A stretch of DNA of 64,000 bases, taken from assembly GCF_000025565.1 (NCBI RefSeq), contig NC_014121.1, forward strand, positions 2,232,001 to 2,296,000. Reading direction: 5' to 3'. This document shows positions 1-8,371 of this stretch, one piece after another; the first letter of the stretch is position 1; each line of letters opens with the position of its first letter. Source of the stretch: Enterobacter cloacae subsp. cloacae ATCC 13047 (GTDB taxonomy: Bacteria > Pseudomonadota > Gammaproteobacteria > Enterobacterales > Enterobacteriaceae). Below the pieces are notes generated by a model. That model was not told the origin of the DNA. It searched no databases and worked only from the letters and a program-made list of their open reading frames with translations. The position numbers and the translations under genes are program-made.

Positions 1-417
1 GTGTTTATCGGGAATGGCATCCGGGATGGGCCACGCATTTTTCGCCGGTACCACGGCGTATTCCGCAAAACCGCCGTCGCGATGCACGCCGAGCACGACC
101 AGGGAGGTACACACGTTCGGTTTACCCACCGAGCACGGATAGCAGTGCCCGCAGCTGATCACCGGATCAACGGAAACCCGCTGCCCCAGGCGTCCGGGGT
201 CAACGCCCTCGCCCGTGGCGTCAATCACACCAAAAAATTCGTGGCCGATAACGCGCGGATATTTCGCGAAGGGGTTATGTCCGCGGTAGATATGGCTGTC
301 GGAGCCGCAGATCCCGGCAAGTTTAATGCTGACGCGCACTTCCCCTGCCCCCGGTTGCGGGAGTGGACGCTCTTCAATTACCAGCTGGTTGGGCTGTTGG
401 ATCACTACGCTTTTCAT
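1..417 (-). CDS. rspB: RspB, zinc-type medium-chain alcohol dehydrogenase (3' part lies outside the window)
   Basis: The first 139 codons are present; the gene runs off the left edge. The protein starts MKSVVIQQPNQLVIEE and continues with a GroES-like alcohol dehydrogenase N-terminus. The catalytic zinc site CGSD, the GHEFFG motif and the structural-zinc type cysteine cluster (CGHCYPCSVGKPNVC) are visible. This matches the E. coli RspB N-terminus. RspB is a predicted NAD(P)-dependent sugar or polyol dehydrogenase acting with RspA on sugar-acid metabolites. It lies 14 nt downstream of rspA on the same strand, so the two are an operon. The identity is strong; the real substrate is not known from the sequence. 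Confidence 0.93.
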   Translation of the reverse strand, partial: MKSVVIQQPNQLVIEERPLPQPGAGEVRVSIKLAGICGSDSHIYRGHNPFAKYPRVIGHEFFGVIDATGEGVDPGRLGQRVSVDPVISCGHCYPCSVGKPNVCTSLVVLGVHRDGGFAEYAVVPAKNAWPIPDAIPDKH

Positions 418-431
418 CGTTCGCTCCTCGT

Positions 432-1646
432 TTACCAGTTCCACAGCGTGCCGTCTTCAAGACGAGCCACAGGCAGGTAGGCCGGATCGTACGGGTATTT
501 CGCGGCCAGCTTTTCGTCGAACTCAATACCCAGACCCGGCTTGTCGCCCGGGTGCATATAGCCGTTGTCGAAGCGCCAGTTGTGTGGGAAGACTTCAAGC
601 ATCTGTTCGGAATAGCCCATATATTCCTGCACGCCGAAGTTCGGCACCCACAGGTCGAAGTGCAGCGCGGCAGCATGGCAAATCGGCGACAGATCGGACG
701 GGCCGTGTGACCCGGTCCGCACCTGGTAGAGCGAGGCAAAGTCTGCAATACGACGCATGCCGGTGATCCCGCCTGCATGGGTAATGGTGGCGCGAATGTA
801 GTCGATAAGCTGCTCTTCAATCAGCTGTTTGCAATCCCAGATGCTGTTAAAGACTTCACCCACAGCAATCGGCGTGACGGTGTGCTGGCGGATCAGGCGG
901 AAGCACGCCTGGTTTTCAGCAGGCGTAGGATCTTCCATCCAGAACATGCGGAATTCTTCGATGCTCTTACCGAAACGCGCTGCTTCAATCGGCGTCAGGC
1001 GGTGGTGCATGTCATGCAGCAGATGTTCGTTGAAGCCAAATTTACTGCGCACCGCGTCGAACAGCTTCGGTGTGAAGTCGAGGTATTTCTCGGTGGACCA
1101 CAGCTGCTCTTCCGGCCAGTCCCCTTTGGTGGCAGGCTCATACGCCAGCCCTTTTCCTTTGGACATGCCGTAGGTGGTTTTCATTCCCGGCACGCCGCAC
1201 TGGACGCGGATCGCCTTAAAGCCCATCTCTTTATGACGGGCGTAATCTTCCAGCACGTCGTCAATGGTATGCCCGGTGGTGTGGCAATAGACCATTACGC
1301 CTTCACGGGAAGCGCCCCCCAGCAGCTGGTAAAGCGGCATATTGGCGGCTTTGGCTTTGATATCCCATAGCGCCATATCCACGGCGGAGATTGCCGACAT
1401 GGTGACCGGACCGCGACGCCAGTACGCGCCTTTATAGAAAAACTGCCAGATATCTTCGATGCGGTGCGCATCGCGGCCAATCAGTTGCGGGCAGAGGTGG
1501 TCTTTCAGGTAAGAGGCGACGGAGAGTTCGCGTCCGTTTAGTGTGGCATCGCCAAGACCGACGATGCCTTCATCGGTCGTAATTTTAAGGGTGACAAAGT
1601 TACGCCCCGGGCAGGTGACAAATACTTCAGCCCCGACAATCTTCAT
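432..1646 (-). CDS. rspA: RspA, enolase-superfamily mannonate dehydratase family protein
   Basis: This 404-aa protein has the length of E. coli RspA and keeps its landmarks: [19 protein letters not shown] at the start, the EDPTPAE and GEVFNS metal-ligand segments of the enolase superfamily, and a C-terminus ending GTLWNW. Members dehydrate sugar acids such as D-mannonate, often with low activity. RspA was named from starvation-sensing work involving a homoserine-lactone-like signal. The ATG is preceded by GGAAAGGAATT, a good ribosome binding site. It is the first gene of an rspA-rspB operon whose 3' end leaves the window. The upstream region holds an imperfect palindrome suited to a GntR-type regulator (RspR in E. 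coli). Confidence 0.95.
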   Translation of the reverse strand: MKIVGAEVFVTCPGRNFVTLKITTDEGIVGLGDATLNGRELSVASYLKDHLCPQLIGRDAHRIEDIWQFFYKGAYWRRGPVTMSAISAVDMALWDIKAKAANMPLYQLLGGASREGVMVYCHTTGHTIDDVLEDYARHKEMGFKAIRVQCGVPGMKTTYGMSKGKGLAYEPATKGDWPEEQLWSTEKYLDFTPKLFDAVRSKFGFNEHLLHDMHHRLTPIEAARFGKSIEEFRMFWMEDPTPAENQACFRLIRQHTVTPIAVGEVFNSIWDCKQLIEEQLIDYIRATITHAGGITGMRRIADFASLYQVRTGSHGPSDLSPICHAAALHFDLWVPNFGVQEYMGYSEQMLEVFPHNWRFDNGYMHPGDKPGLGIEFDEKLAAKYPYDPAYLPVARLEDGTLWNW

Positions 1647-1698
1647 AATTCCTTTCCTTACATCGCATGTTGTGATGCAGGAAATTTACGCAACTGAG

Positions 1699-1713
1699 CT
1701 ACTACCATACAAG
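1699..1713. promoter_or_regulatory. Candidate GntR-type (RspR-like) operator upstream of rspA
   Basis: The 15-bp imperfect palindrome CTACTACCATACAAG lies 53 nt upstream of the rspA start codon. Read on the minus strand it is CTTGTATGGTAGTAG. FCD-subfamily GntR regulators of sugar-acid genes bind sites containing CTTGTATG-like half-sites, and E. coli rspAB is controlled by the GntR protein RspR. The regulator gene is not in this window, so this is a sequence-based guess. Confidence 0.35.
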
Positions 1714-1757
1714 TATAATGATCAAAATATCCGCGAGCGATCACAAAATCAGGGCGC

Positions 1758-2084
1758 TCAGGCGCGCCCCCAGCCCGCCACGATGATCAGCATGCCGCAC
1801 AGGGCAATCAGGGCCCCGGCCCAATCGTAGGCGCTGAGTTTTACCCCATCGACCACGCGTAACCATAGCAGCGCGGTGCAGACATAAACCCCGCCGTAGG
1901 CGGCATAGACGCGGCCACTGGCCGCCGGATGGAGCGTTAACAGCCAGACAAACAGCGCCAGCGCGATGCCCGCCGGGATCAGCAGTAACACGGTTGCCCC
2001 TCTCTTCAGCCAGAGCCAGGGAAGGAAGCAGCCGATAATTTCACAGAGCGCGGTGGCAAAAAATAACAGCGTTGTTTTGATCAT
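1758..2084 (-). CDS. ynfA: YnfA, small four-helix inner-membrane protein (UPF0060)
   Basis: This 108-aa hydrophobic protein starts [20 protein letters not shown] and ends [10 protein letters not shown], matching E. coli YnfA in length and sequence. Four transmembrane segments fill nearly the whole chain. YnfA is related to the small multidrug resistance (SMR) superfamily, and Shigella YnfA has been reported to export cationic dyes and antimicrobials. It is monocistronic, between rspA on the same strand and the divergent ynfB. The function is taken from the family; nothing in the sequence identifies a substrate. Confidence 0.93.
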   Translation of the reverse strand: MIKTTLLFFATALCEIIGCFLPWLWLKRGATVLLLIPAGIALALFVWLLTLHPAASGRVYAAYGGVYVCTALLWLRVVDGVKLSAYDWAGALIALCGMLIIVAGWGRA

Positions 2085-2237
2085 ATTTCATTTCAGGTGA
2101 GGATTTATTTAACCATCATACCTGATGATACGGTTTACTTTTCCATACCCGCGCCGCGGGTATGCCGTCATTTCTGTTTGGTGTAGAATCTGAACAGGGT
2201 AACGTGATTATCTGCACCGATTCAAAAAGGAAACGCT

Positions 2238-2576
2238 ATGAGTACATTAAGCAAACGCCTTTGTCTGACCGCCGCACTGGCGCTGTCAACGCTCGCCTTC
2301 GCTGCAACGGCTACCGCCGAAACCAGCAAACTCATTATTGAGTCTGGCGATAGCGCGCAGAGCCGCCAGAATGCCGCAATGGACAAAGAACAATGGAATG
2401 ACACCCGCAGCCTTCGTCAGAAGGTGAACAAGCGTGCTGAGAAAGAGTGGGACAAAGAAGATGTCGCCTTTGACGCACGTGATAAGTGTCAGCAAAGCGC
2501 GAACGTTAATGCCTACTGGGAGCCAAACACCCTGCGCTGCCTGGATCGTCGAACGGGTCGTACGGTAGCACCGTAA
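2238..2576 (+). CDS. ynfB: YnfB, exported DUF1283 protein
   Basis: This 112-aa protein has a typical Sec signal peptide, with a cleavage site after an Ala-rich stretch near residue 28 (ATATAETSK). The mature part is highly charged and has two cysteines (DKCQQS and LRCLDRR) that could form a disulfide. It matches E. coli YnfB (DUF1283), whose function is unknown. AAAAGGAAACGCT precedes the ATG. Its TAA stop overlaps the speG start by one base (TAATG), so the two genes are translationally coupled. Confidence 0.92.
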   Translation: MSTLSKRLCLTAALALSTLAFAATATAETSKLIIESGDSAQSRQNAAMDKEQWNDTRSLRQKVNKRAEKEWDKEDVAFDARDKCQQSANVNAYWEPNTLRCLDRRTGRTVAP

Positions 2577-3133
2577 TGCCGGGTCTTGAGGTTAAACTGC
2601 GTCCGCTGGAACGCGAAGATTTGCGCTTCGTCCACCAGCTCGACAACAACGCCAGCGTGATGCGCTACTGGTTTGAAGAGCCGTACGAGGCGTTTGTCGA
2701 GCTGTCCGATCTGTACGATAAACACATTCACGATCAAAGCGAACGCCGCTTTGTGGTGGAGTGTGAAGGCGAAAAAGCCGGGCTGGTTGAACTGGTGGAG
2801 ATCAACCACGTGCATCGCCGGGCGGAATTCCAGATCATTATCTCCCCGGAGCATCAGGGTAAAGGCCTGGCCTCACGGGCGGCGAAGCTGGCGATGGACT
2901 ACGGATTCAACGTTCTGAATCTGTATAAGCTCTATCTCATCGTCGATAAAGAGAACGAAAAAGCGATCCATATCTACCGTAAGCTGGGCTTTATGGTGGA
3001 AGGCGAGCTAATCCACGAGTTCTTTATCAACGGGGAATACCGCAACACCATTCGCATGTGCATTTTCCAGCACCAGCATCTGGCCGGACACAAACCGTCT
3101 GGTGCCAGCCTGCTGAAACCTACCGCGCAGTAA
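2576..3133 (+). CDS. speG: SpeG, spermidine N-acetyltransferase
   Basis: The protein is a 185-aa GNAT-fold acetyltransferase almost identical in pattern to E. coli SpeG, including the polyamine-site segment [15 protein letters not shown] and the acetyl-CoA pyrophosphate loop [11 protein letters not shown]. It transfers acetyl from acetyl-CoA to spermidine or spermine and so relieves polyamine toxicity; SpeG forms a dodecamer with an allosteric polyamine site. It is co-translated with ynfB through a TAATG overlap. It fits the wider polyamine content of the window (puu cluster, mdtJI). The extreme N-terminus (MPGLEV) differs slightly from E. coli. Confidence 0.96.
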   Translation: MPGLEVKLRPLEREDLRFVHQLDNNASVMRYWFEEPYEAFVELSDLYDKHIHDQSERRFVVECEGEKAGLVELVEINHVHRRAEFQIIISPEHQGKGLASRAAKLAMDYGFNVLNLYKLYLIVDKENEKAIHIYRKLGFMVEGELIHEFFINGEYRNTIRMCIFQHQHLAGHKPSGASLLKPTAQ

Positions 3134-3142
3134 CCTGCGCGG
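3123..3142 (+). terminator. Terminator hairpin after speG
   Basis: The stem CCGCGCAG/CTGCGCGG is a perfect 8 bp, with the speG TAA stop codon lying in and beside the loop. It is followed by CTTT, a short T run. It sits between the convergent genes speG and ynfC and probably serves the ynfB-speG transcript. Confidence 0.6.
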
Positions 3143-3150
3143 CTTTACTC

Positions 3151-3861
3151 TCAGTAGTATTCAATGGTGTTTTTTATGCTGTACTTGCGCTCAACCGCGG
3201 GTTTCACGCTGTCGTCGGTGATGGTCAGGTCGCAGCTCACCGGGTTATTGTGCCGGTCGTAATCGCAGCTCTGCTTCACATTCCCCAGCGGTTTGTCATT
3301 CAGTAAACTCACGGCCGAGTAATCCATTCTTTTGCGCAGATCCTTCGAGGGTGTCGACTGTACGGATAAGTGCTGATCCCCGGAAACGGTGGTTTTACCG
3401 AGCGGGTAGCCGTCCGCGTCATAGCGATATTTCACTTCCATCTCTTTACCGTGCGCCGCGACCACAAATCCGTTGTCATCGGTATCCCACGTTACACCGG
3501 CAGACGGCAGCTCGGCCAGCTGGCATTTGCCCTGCAGTTTCACTTTTCGCTGCTGGGTTTCTGCATCGATGTAGTAGTTGGCATCCAGCACCAGCGCAAC
3601 GCCGGTATTCGCTTCAAGATCGAGCAGCTCAAGCGTATCAAAGCACCCTTCTGTCGACATCGTCCCGGTCACCCGTTTGGAGACCTCGCCCTTGTCGTTA
3701 AACAGCGTCTGGGTAAAGTCTTTGACCGGGCCGCGCAGCGGGTCAAAATCAAACTCATTCGAAAAACTCGCCATCTCAGGCGTGAACGACAGCGGCGCGG
3801 AATTGTTGTCGCACCCCACCAGTGTCGCGGCCAGTAGCGTTATCGCTGCGTATTTCTTCAC
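3151..3861 (-). CDS. ynfC: YnfC, lipoprotein of unknown function (UPF0257)
   Basis: The mature part is clearly E. coli YnfC: it begins LSFTPEMASFSNEFDF and ends IKNTIEYY. I chose the GTG at 3861, which gives VKKYAAITLLAATLVGC, a compact lipoprotein signal with lipobox LVGC and a Cys at residue 17. This fits the length of the E. coli protein (236 aa). The first in-frame ATG, at 3897, would add 12 residues with charge and polar residues ahead of the signal and has no better ribosome binding site. The protein is predicted to be an inner- or outer-membrane-anchored lipoprotein. The function is unknown. It converges with speG. Confidence 0.88.
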   Translation of the reverse strand: MKKYAAITLLAATLVGCDNNSAPLSFTPEMASFSNEFDFDPLRGPVKDFTQTLFNDKGEVSKRVTGTMSTEGCFDTLELLDLEANTGVALVLDANYYIDAETQQRKVKLQGKCQLAELPSAGVTWDTDDNGFVVAAHGKEMEVKYRYDADGYPLGKTTVSGDQHLSVQSTPSKDLRKRMDYSAVSLLNDKPLGNVKQSCDYDRHNNPVSCDLTITDDSVKPAVERKYSIKNTIEYY

Positions 3862-3966
3862 ATCATTTACCGATTCAGGGAGATTATTCCCAATCATATT
3901 AGCAAATACAGTTGTTTACACGAACCCTGCTAAAATTAATCTACACACAGAGAAAAGGAGCTACAG

Positions 3967-4260
3967 ATGAAACGGTTACCCTGGATTACCGCCCTGCTGT
4001 TAATGAGTGCCTCTACCGCCGCGCTGGCGGCACCGGATTCCTGCGAACGCGTAAAAAGCGACATTCAGCAGAAAATCATCAACAACGGCGTGCCGGAATC
4101 TGGCTTTACGCTGAACATCGTACCCAACGATCAGGCCGATCGTCCGGATGCGCAGGTTGTTGGGCATTGTGCCAATGATACCTTCAAAATTTTGTACACT
4201 CGCACAGGCAGCGGCGCTGCTGCTGGCGCGCAGGAGAGTCCGCAAGGCGAACCGCAGTGA
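3967..4260 (+). CDS. ynfD: YnfD, small exported DUF1161 protein
   Basis: This 97-aa protein begins MKRLPWITALLLMSASTAALA, a Sec signal peptide with cleavage after ALA-A near residue 22. The mature part has cysteines in DSCERV and GHCAND and matches E. coli YnfD (DUF1161) through the conserved VPESGFTLNIVPNDQ segment. GAGAAAAGGAG gives a strong ribosome binding site. It is probably periplasmic and monocistronic, and its function is unknown. Confidence 0.9.
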   Translation: MKRLPWITALLLMSASTAALAAPDSCERVKSDIQQKIINNGVPESGFTLNIVPNDQADRPDAQVVGHCANDTFKILYTRTGSGAAAGAQESPQGEPQ

Positions 4261-4296
4261 TTTTTAACCACTTTCCTTGCGCCAATCCCCCTTGAA

Positions 4297-4310
4297 TTGA
4301 TGAGGATTAA
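4297..4310 (+). promoter_or_regulatory. FNR-like box upstream of ynfE
   Basis: TTGATGAGGATTAA matches the FNR consensus TTGAT-N4-ATCAA at nine of ten positions. It lies 97 nt upstream of the ynfE start. FNR is known to activate the E. coli ynfEFGH-dmsD operon under anaerobiosis, so the position and function are consistent. Confidence 0.65.
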
Positions 4311-4335
4311 TATTTAATACCTCCAAATAAGTAAC

Positions 4336-4405
4336 ACTCACCCCATCATTAGCCCGGTTGTAATCACGGGCGAAAATAATAGTCAATTAAAATGATGGGG
4401 TGAGT
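4336..4405 (+). promoter_or_regulatory. Long inverted repeat in the ynfE leader that buries the ribosome binding site
   Basis: ACTCACCCCATCATT at 4336-4350 is a perfect 15-nt reverse complement of AATGATGGGGTGAGT at 4391-4405. The 40-nt loop contains a second stem, GCCCG (4352-4356) with CGGGC (4367-4371). The 3' arm holds GGGGTGAG, the only plausible Shine-Dalgarno sequence for ynfE, and ends one base before the ATG. In RNA the fold would block translation initiation; in DNA the repeat could instead be an operator. I know of no described element of this kind here. Confidence 0.6.
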
Positions 4406-4406
4406 C

Positions 4407-6845
4407 ATGTCCGATGTCGAACATCACGGTGGAATCAGCCGCCGAACACTCGTTAAGCCCACCGCGATAGGTTCTCTGGCGCTTGCCGCCGGTGGTATCT
4501 CGTTGCCGTTTGGATTGAAAAGCGCCGCTGCTGCGGTGCAAAACGCCGTACAGCCTGCTGAAGATAAAGTGGTCTGGGGAGCCTGCTCGGTGAACTGCGG
4601 CAGCCGCTGCGCGCTGCGTCTGCATGTCCGTGACGACGAAGTTTACTGGGTGGAAACGGATAATACCGGGGAGGATATCTACGGCAATCATCAGGTGCGC
4701 GCCTGTCTTCGCGGACGCTCCATCCGCCGTCGCATTAATCACCCTGACCGCCTTAACTACCCGATGAAGCGCGTGGGCAAACGCGGTGAAGGTAAATTTG
4801 AGCGCATCTCCTGGGATGAAGCGCTGGATACCCTGACCCGCAGCCTGAAAAATGTAGTGGAAAAATACGGCAACGAAGCGGTGTACATTAACTACTCCTC
4901 CGGCATTGTCGGCGGCAATATCACCCGCTCTTCCCCTTACGCCTCGCTGGTGGCGCGCCTGATGAACTGTTACGGCGGCTTCCTGAGCCACTATGGCACC
5001 TACAGTACCGCGCAAATTTCCTGCGCGATGCCGTACACCTACGGCAGCAATGATGGCAACAGCACCTCCGACATTGAAAACACTAAACTGGTGGTGATGT
5101 TCGGCAATAATCCGGCGGAAACGCGTATGAGCGGCGGCGGGATCACCTACTACCTCGAACAGGCGCGTGAACGCTCAAATGCGCGGATGATCGTCATCGA
5201 CCCGCGTTATACCGACACCGCTGCCGGACGTGAAGATGAATGGATCCCGATTCGCCCGGGTACCGATGCCGCACTGGTAGCCGGACTTGCATGGGTATTA
5301 ATCAACGAAAATCTGGTTGACCAGCCGTTCCTCGATAAATACTGCGTTGGCTATGACGAAAAAACGCTGCCGGAAGGCGCGCCTGCTAATGGGCACTACA
5401 AAGCGTATATTCTCGGCCAGGGCGACGATAATACGCCAAAAACCCCGGAGTGGGCCTCGCGCATTACAGGTATTCCTGCGGATCGCATCGTCAAGCTGGC
5501 GCGCGAGATTGGCTCGGCAAAACCCGCCTATATTTGCCAGGGCTGGGGACCGCAGCGCCAGGCTAACGGTGAACTGACGTCGCGCGCCATCGCCATGCTG
5601 CCGATCTTAACCGGCAACGTGGGTATCAACGGCGGTAACAGCGGCGCGCGCGAATCGACCTATACCATCACCATCGAACGGATGCCGCTGCCGGAAAACC
5701 CGGTAAAAACGCAGATCTCCTGCTTTAGCTGGACAGATGCCATCGCCCGCGGCCCGGAAATGACCGCCCTGCGCGACGGTGTGCGTGGCAAGGATAAGCT
5801 GGATGTGCCGATCAAGTTCATCTGGAACTATGCCGGTAATACCATCATCAACCAGCACTCCGACATCAACAAAACCCACGATATTCTGCAGGACGAAAGC
5901 AAGTGCGAAACCATCGTGGTGATCGACAACTTTATGACTTCTTCGGCGAAATACGCCGACATCCTGCTGCCGGACCTCATGACCGTCGAGCAGGAAGACA
6001 TCATCCCGAACGATTATGCGGGCAATATGGGCTATCTGATTTTCCTGCAGCCCGTCACCGCGCCGAAGTTTGAGCGTAAGCCCATCTACTGGATCATGAG
6101 CGAAGTGGCGAAACGCCTCGGGCCGGACATCCATCAGAAATTCACCGAAGGCCGGACACAGTCGCAGTGGCTGCAGTATCTGTACGCCAAAATGCTGGCG
6201 AAAGATCCGCAGCTTCCGTCCTATGACGAACTGAAAAAAATGGGCATTTATAAGCGCAAAGATCCCAACGGACACTTCGTGGCGTATAAAAAATTCCGCG
6301 ATGATCCGGATGCCCATCCGCTCAAAACCCCGTCAGGCAAGATTGAAATTTACTCCAGCAAGCTGGCAGAGATTGCCGCCACCTGGGAGCTGGAAAAAGA
6401 TGAAACCATCAGCCCACTGCCGGTGTACGCCTCAACGTTTGACGGCTGGGATGCCCCGGAACGTAAAACATACCCGCTGCAGCTGTTTGGCTTCCACTTC
6501 AAGGCGCGCACCCACTCCAGCTACGGCAACGTGGATGTGCTTAAAGCCGCCTGTCGTCAGGAGGTATGGCTCAATCCGGTTGATGCGGCACAACGCGGTA
6601 TTCAAAACGGCGATATGGTGCGCGTGTTTAACGACCGCGGTGAAGTGCGCATTGCCGCAAAAGTCACCCCGCGCATCATGCCCGGCGTCAGCGCGATGGG
6701 CCAGGGGGCCTGGCACGACGCCAACATGAACGGCGATCGGATCGACCATGGCTCATGCATCAACACGTTGACCACCCATCGCCCGTCACCGCTGGCGAAA
6801 GGCAACCCGCAGCACACCAATCTGGTGCAGATCGAGAAGGCGTAA
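4407..6845 (+). CDS. ynfE: YnfE, Tat-exported molybdoenzyme of the DMSO reductase family (selenate/DMSO-type catalytic subunit)
   Basis: This 812-aa protein has the twin-arginine signal SRRTLVK (residues 11-17) and a hydrophobic stretch ending in AAAA. Cysteines C60, C64, C68 and C100 follow as the [4Fe-4S] ligands typical of DmsA-like proteins, then the full bis-MGD oxidoreductase fold with its molydopterin-dinucleotide-binding C-terminal domain. It is nearly collinear with E. coli YnfE, the periplasm-facing catalytic subunit of a menaquinol-dependent reductase implicated in selenate reduction. E. coli has two catalytic paralogues, ynfE and ynfF; only one is present here and ynfG follows after 10 nt. 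Control is likely by FNR and perhaps by the leader stem-loop. Confidence 0.94.
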   Translation: MSDVEHHGGISRRTLVKPTAIGSLALAAGGISLPFGLKSAAAAVQNAVQPAEDKVVWGACSVNCGSRCALRLHVRDDEVYWVETDNTGEDIYGNHQVRACLRGRSIRRRINHPDRLNYPMKRVGKRGEGKFERISWDEALDTLTRSLKNVVEKYGNEAVYINYSSGIVGGNITRSSPYASLVARLMNCYGGFLSHYGTYSTAQISCAMPYTYGSNDGNSTSDIENTKLVVMFGNNPAETRMSGGGITYYLEQARERSNARMIVIDPRYTDTAAGREDEWIPIRPGTDAALVAGLAWVLINENLVDQPFLDKYCVGYDEKTLPEGAPANGHYKAYILGQGDDNTPKTPEWASRITGIPADRIVKLAREIGSAKPAYICQGWGPQRQANGELTSRAIAMLPILTGNVGINGGNSGARESTYTITIERMPLPENPVKTQISCFSWTDAIARGPEMTALRDGVRGKDKLDVPIKFIWNYAGNTIINQHSDINKTHDILQDESKCETIVVIDNFMTSSAKYADILLPDLMTVEQEDIIPNDYAGNMGYLIFLQPVTAPKFERKPIYWIMSEVAKRLGPDIHQKFTEGRTQSQWLQYLYAKMLAKDPQLPSYDELKKMGIYKRKDPNGHFVAYKKFRDDPDAHPLKTPSGKIEIYSSKLAEIAATWELEKDETISPLPVYASTFDGWDAPERKTYPLQLFGFHFKARTHSSYGNVDVLKAACRQEVWLNPVDAAQRGIQNGDMVRVFNDRGEVRIAAKVTPRIMPGVSAMGQGAWHDANMNGDRIDHGSCINTLTTHRPSPLAKGNPQHTNLVQIEKA

Positions 6846-6855
6846 GGAGTAACCG

Positions 6856-7473
6856 ATGACAACCCAGTATGGATTTTTTATTGACTCCAGCCGTTGCACC
6901 GGGTGCAAAACCTGCGAGCTGGCCTGCAAGGATTACAAAGACCTGACCCCGGACGTCAGCTTCCGCCGGATCTACGAATATGCGGGCGGCGACTGGCAGG
7001 AGGATAACGGCGTCTGGCATCAGAACGTCTTTGCCTATTACCTGTCGATTGCCTGTAACCACTGTGAAGATCCGGCCTGCACCAAAGTGTGCCCGAGCGG
7101 GGCGATGCACAAGCGTGACGACGGGTTTGTGGTGGTGAATGAGGATGTCTGCATCGGCTGCCGCTACTGCCATATGGCCTGTCCGTACGGTGCGCCGCAG
7201 TACAACGCCGCCAAAGGCCACATGACCAAGTGCGACGGCTGCCATGACCGCGTCGCAGAGGGCAAAAAGCCGATTTGCGTGGAGTCCTGTCCGCTGCGCG
7301 CGCTGGACTTCGGCCCGATTGACGAGCTGCGTAAAAAACACGGCCAGCTTGCGGCCGTCGCGCCGCTGCCGTCCGCGCACTTCACGAAGCCAAGCATTGT
7401 GATTAAACCTAACGCCAACAGCCGCCCGACGGGAGATACCTCCGGCTATCTGGCAAACCCGAAGGAGGTGTGA
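6856..7473 (+). CDS. ynfG: YnfG/DmsB-type electron-transfer subunit with four [4Fe-4S] clusters
   Basis: This 205-aa ferredoxin-like protein has four cysteine groups in order: CTGCKTCELAC, CNHCEDPACTKVC, CIGCRYCHMAC and CDGC...CVESC. These are the pattern of DmsB and YnfG. It carries electrons from the quinol-oxidising membrane subunit (YnfH) to the molybdenum subunit (YnfE) and has no signal of its own, so it is expected to be co-exported with YnfE. AAGGAG lies upstream of the ATG. The end of the gene contains the GGAGG used to start ynfH one base after the TGA stop. Confidence 0.95.
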   Translation: MTTQYGFFIDSSRCTGCKTCELACKDYKDLTPDVSFRRIYEYAGGDWQEDNGVWHQNVFAYYLSIACNHCEDPACTKVCPSGAMHKRDDGFVVVNEDVCIGCRYCHMACPYGAPQYNAAKGHMTKCDGCHDRVAEGKKPICVESCPLRALDFGPIDELRKKHGQLAAVAPLPSAHFTKPSIVIKPNANSRPTGDTSGYLANPKEV

Positions 7474-7474
7474 G

Positions 7475-8329
7475 ATGGGAAGTGGATGGCATGAATGGCC
7501 GCTGGTGATCTTCACCGTTTTTGGGCAGTGCGTGGCCGGGGCGTTGCTCGTCAGCGGTCTGGCATGGATGAGGGAGAGTGACGAGGCGGTCAAAGCCCGC
7601 ATCGTGCGCAGCATGTTCTTTTTATGGCTGGTCATGGGCGTTGGCTTTATCGCATCGGTGATGCACCTGGGCTCCCCGCTCAGGGCGTTTAACTCCCTGA
7701 ACCGTGTTGGCGCGTCGGCGCTCAGCAACGAGATCGCGGCAGGCTCGGTCTTCTTTGCCGTCGGTGGCTTCTGGTGGCTGGTGTCGGTTATCGGTAAAAT
7801 GCCGCCCGCATTGGGTAAAGTATGGATGGTGGTGAGCCAGATCCTGGGGATTGTGTTTGTCTGGGCCATGACCCGCGTGTATCAGATCGATACGGTTCCG
7901 ACCTGGTACACCGGCTACACCACGCTGGCCTTTTTCCTGACGATGGCGCTGGGCGGCCCGCTGTTTGCCGCCCTGCTGCTTCGCGCCGCTGGCACCGCCT
8001 TCAGAGGCACGTGTGCCGCATCGGTGAGCGTACTGGCGCTGCTGCTGAGCGTGGCGGTGATTGTGCTGCAGAGTAACGAACTGGCGACGCTACACAGCTC
8101 CGTACAACAGGCCAGCGCCCTGCTGCCGGACTATGGCGCATGGCAAGTTGGCCGTATCATACTGGTCGCCGCCGGATTAGGCTGCTGGCTGTGCCCGCTC
8201 ATCCGGCGCCAGGAGCCGAAAACCCTTGCGCTCTTTGCAGGCCTGGCGCTGGTTGTCGTGGGTGAACTGATCGGCCGCGGTCTGTTCTATGGTCTGCACA
8301 TGACGGTAGGTATGGCAATTGCCGGTTAA
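7475..8329 (+). CDS. ynfH: YnfH/DmsC-type membrane anchor subunit
   Basis: The 284-aa polytopic protein has eight predicted transmembrane segments and belongs to the DmsC family; it begins MGSGWHEWPLVIFTVFGQCVAGA. It anchors the YnfE-YnfG dimer and oxidises menaquinol. The start codon is one base after the ynfG stop, with GGAGG overlapping the end of ynfG. It is the last structural subunit before the chaperone gene dmsD, from which it is separated by a 42-nt gap containing a stable hairpin. Confidence 0.94.
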   Translation: MGSGWHEWPLVIFTVFGQCVAGALLVSGLAWMRESDEAVKARIVRSMFFLWLVMGVGFIASVMHLGSPLRAFNSLNRVGASALSNEIAAGSVFFAVGGFWWLVSVIGKMPPALGKVWMVVSQILGIVFVWAMTRVYQIDTVPTWYTGYTTLAFFLTMALGGPLFAALLLRAAGTAFRGTCAASVSVLALLLSVAVIVLQSNELATLHSSVQQASALLPDYGAWQVGRIILVAAGLGCWLCPLIRRQEPKTLALFAGLALVVVGELIGRGLFYGLHMTVGMAIAG

Positions 8330-8335
8330 CACAGG

Positions 8336-8355
8336 CGCGCGGGTTCGCCCGCGCG
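8336..8355 (+). other. Intra-operon hairpin with TTCG tetraloop between ynfH and dmsD
   Basis: CGCGCGGG-TTCG-CCCGCGCG is a perfect 8-bp stem with the very stable UUCG loop and no T run after it. It is more likely an mRNA-stability or processing element that sets subunit against chaperone expression than a terminator. Confidence 0.6.
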
Positions 8356-8371
8356 AGCAAGGAAGTTTGTA

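Noticed and set aside
1-480. Plus-strand open frame at the left edge
   Set aside because: Shadow of rspB, whose zinc motifs are unmistakable on the minus strand.
6760-7869. 369-codon minus-strand frame across ynfG and ynfH
   Set aside because: Antisense to two conserved subunits; the translation has no recognisable motif and low-complexity Ala/Val/His content.
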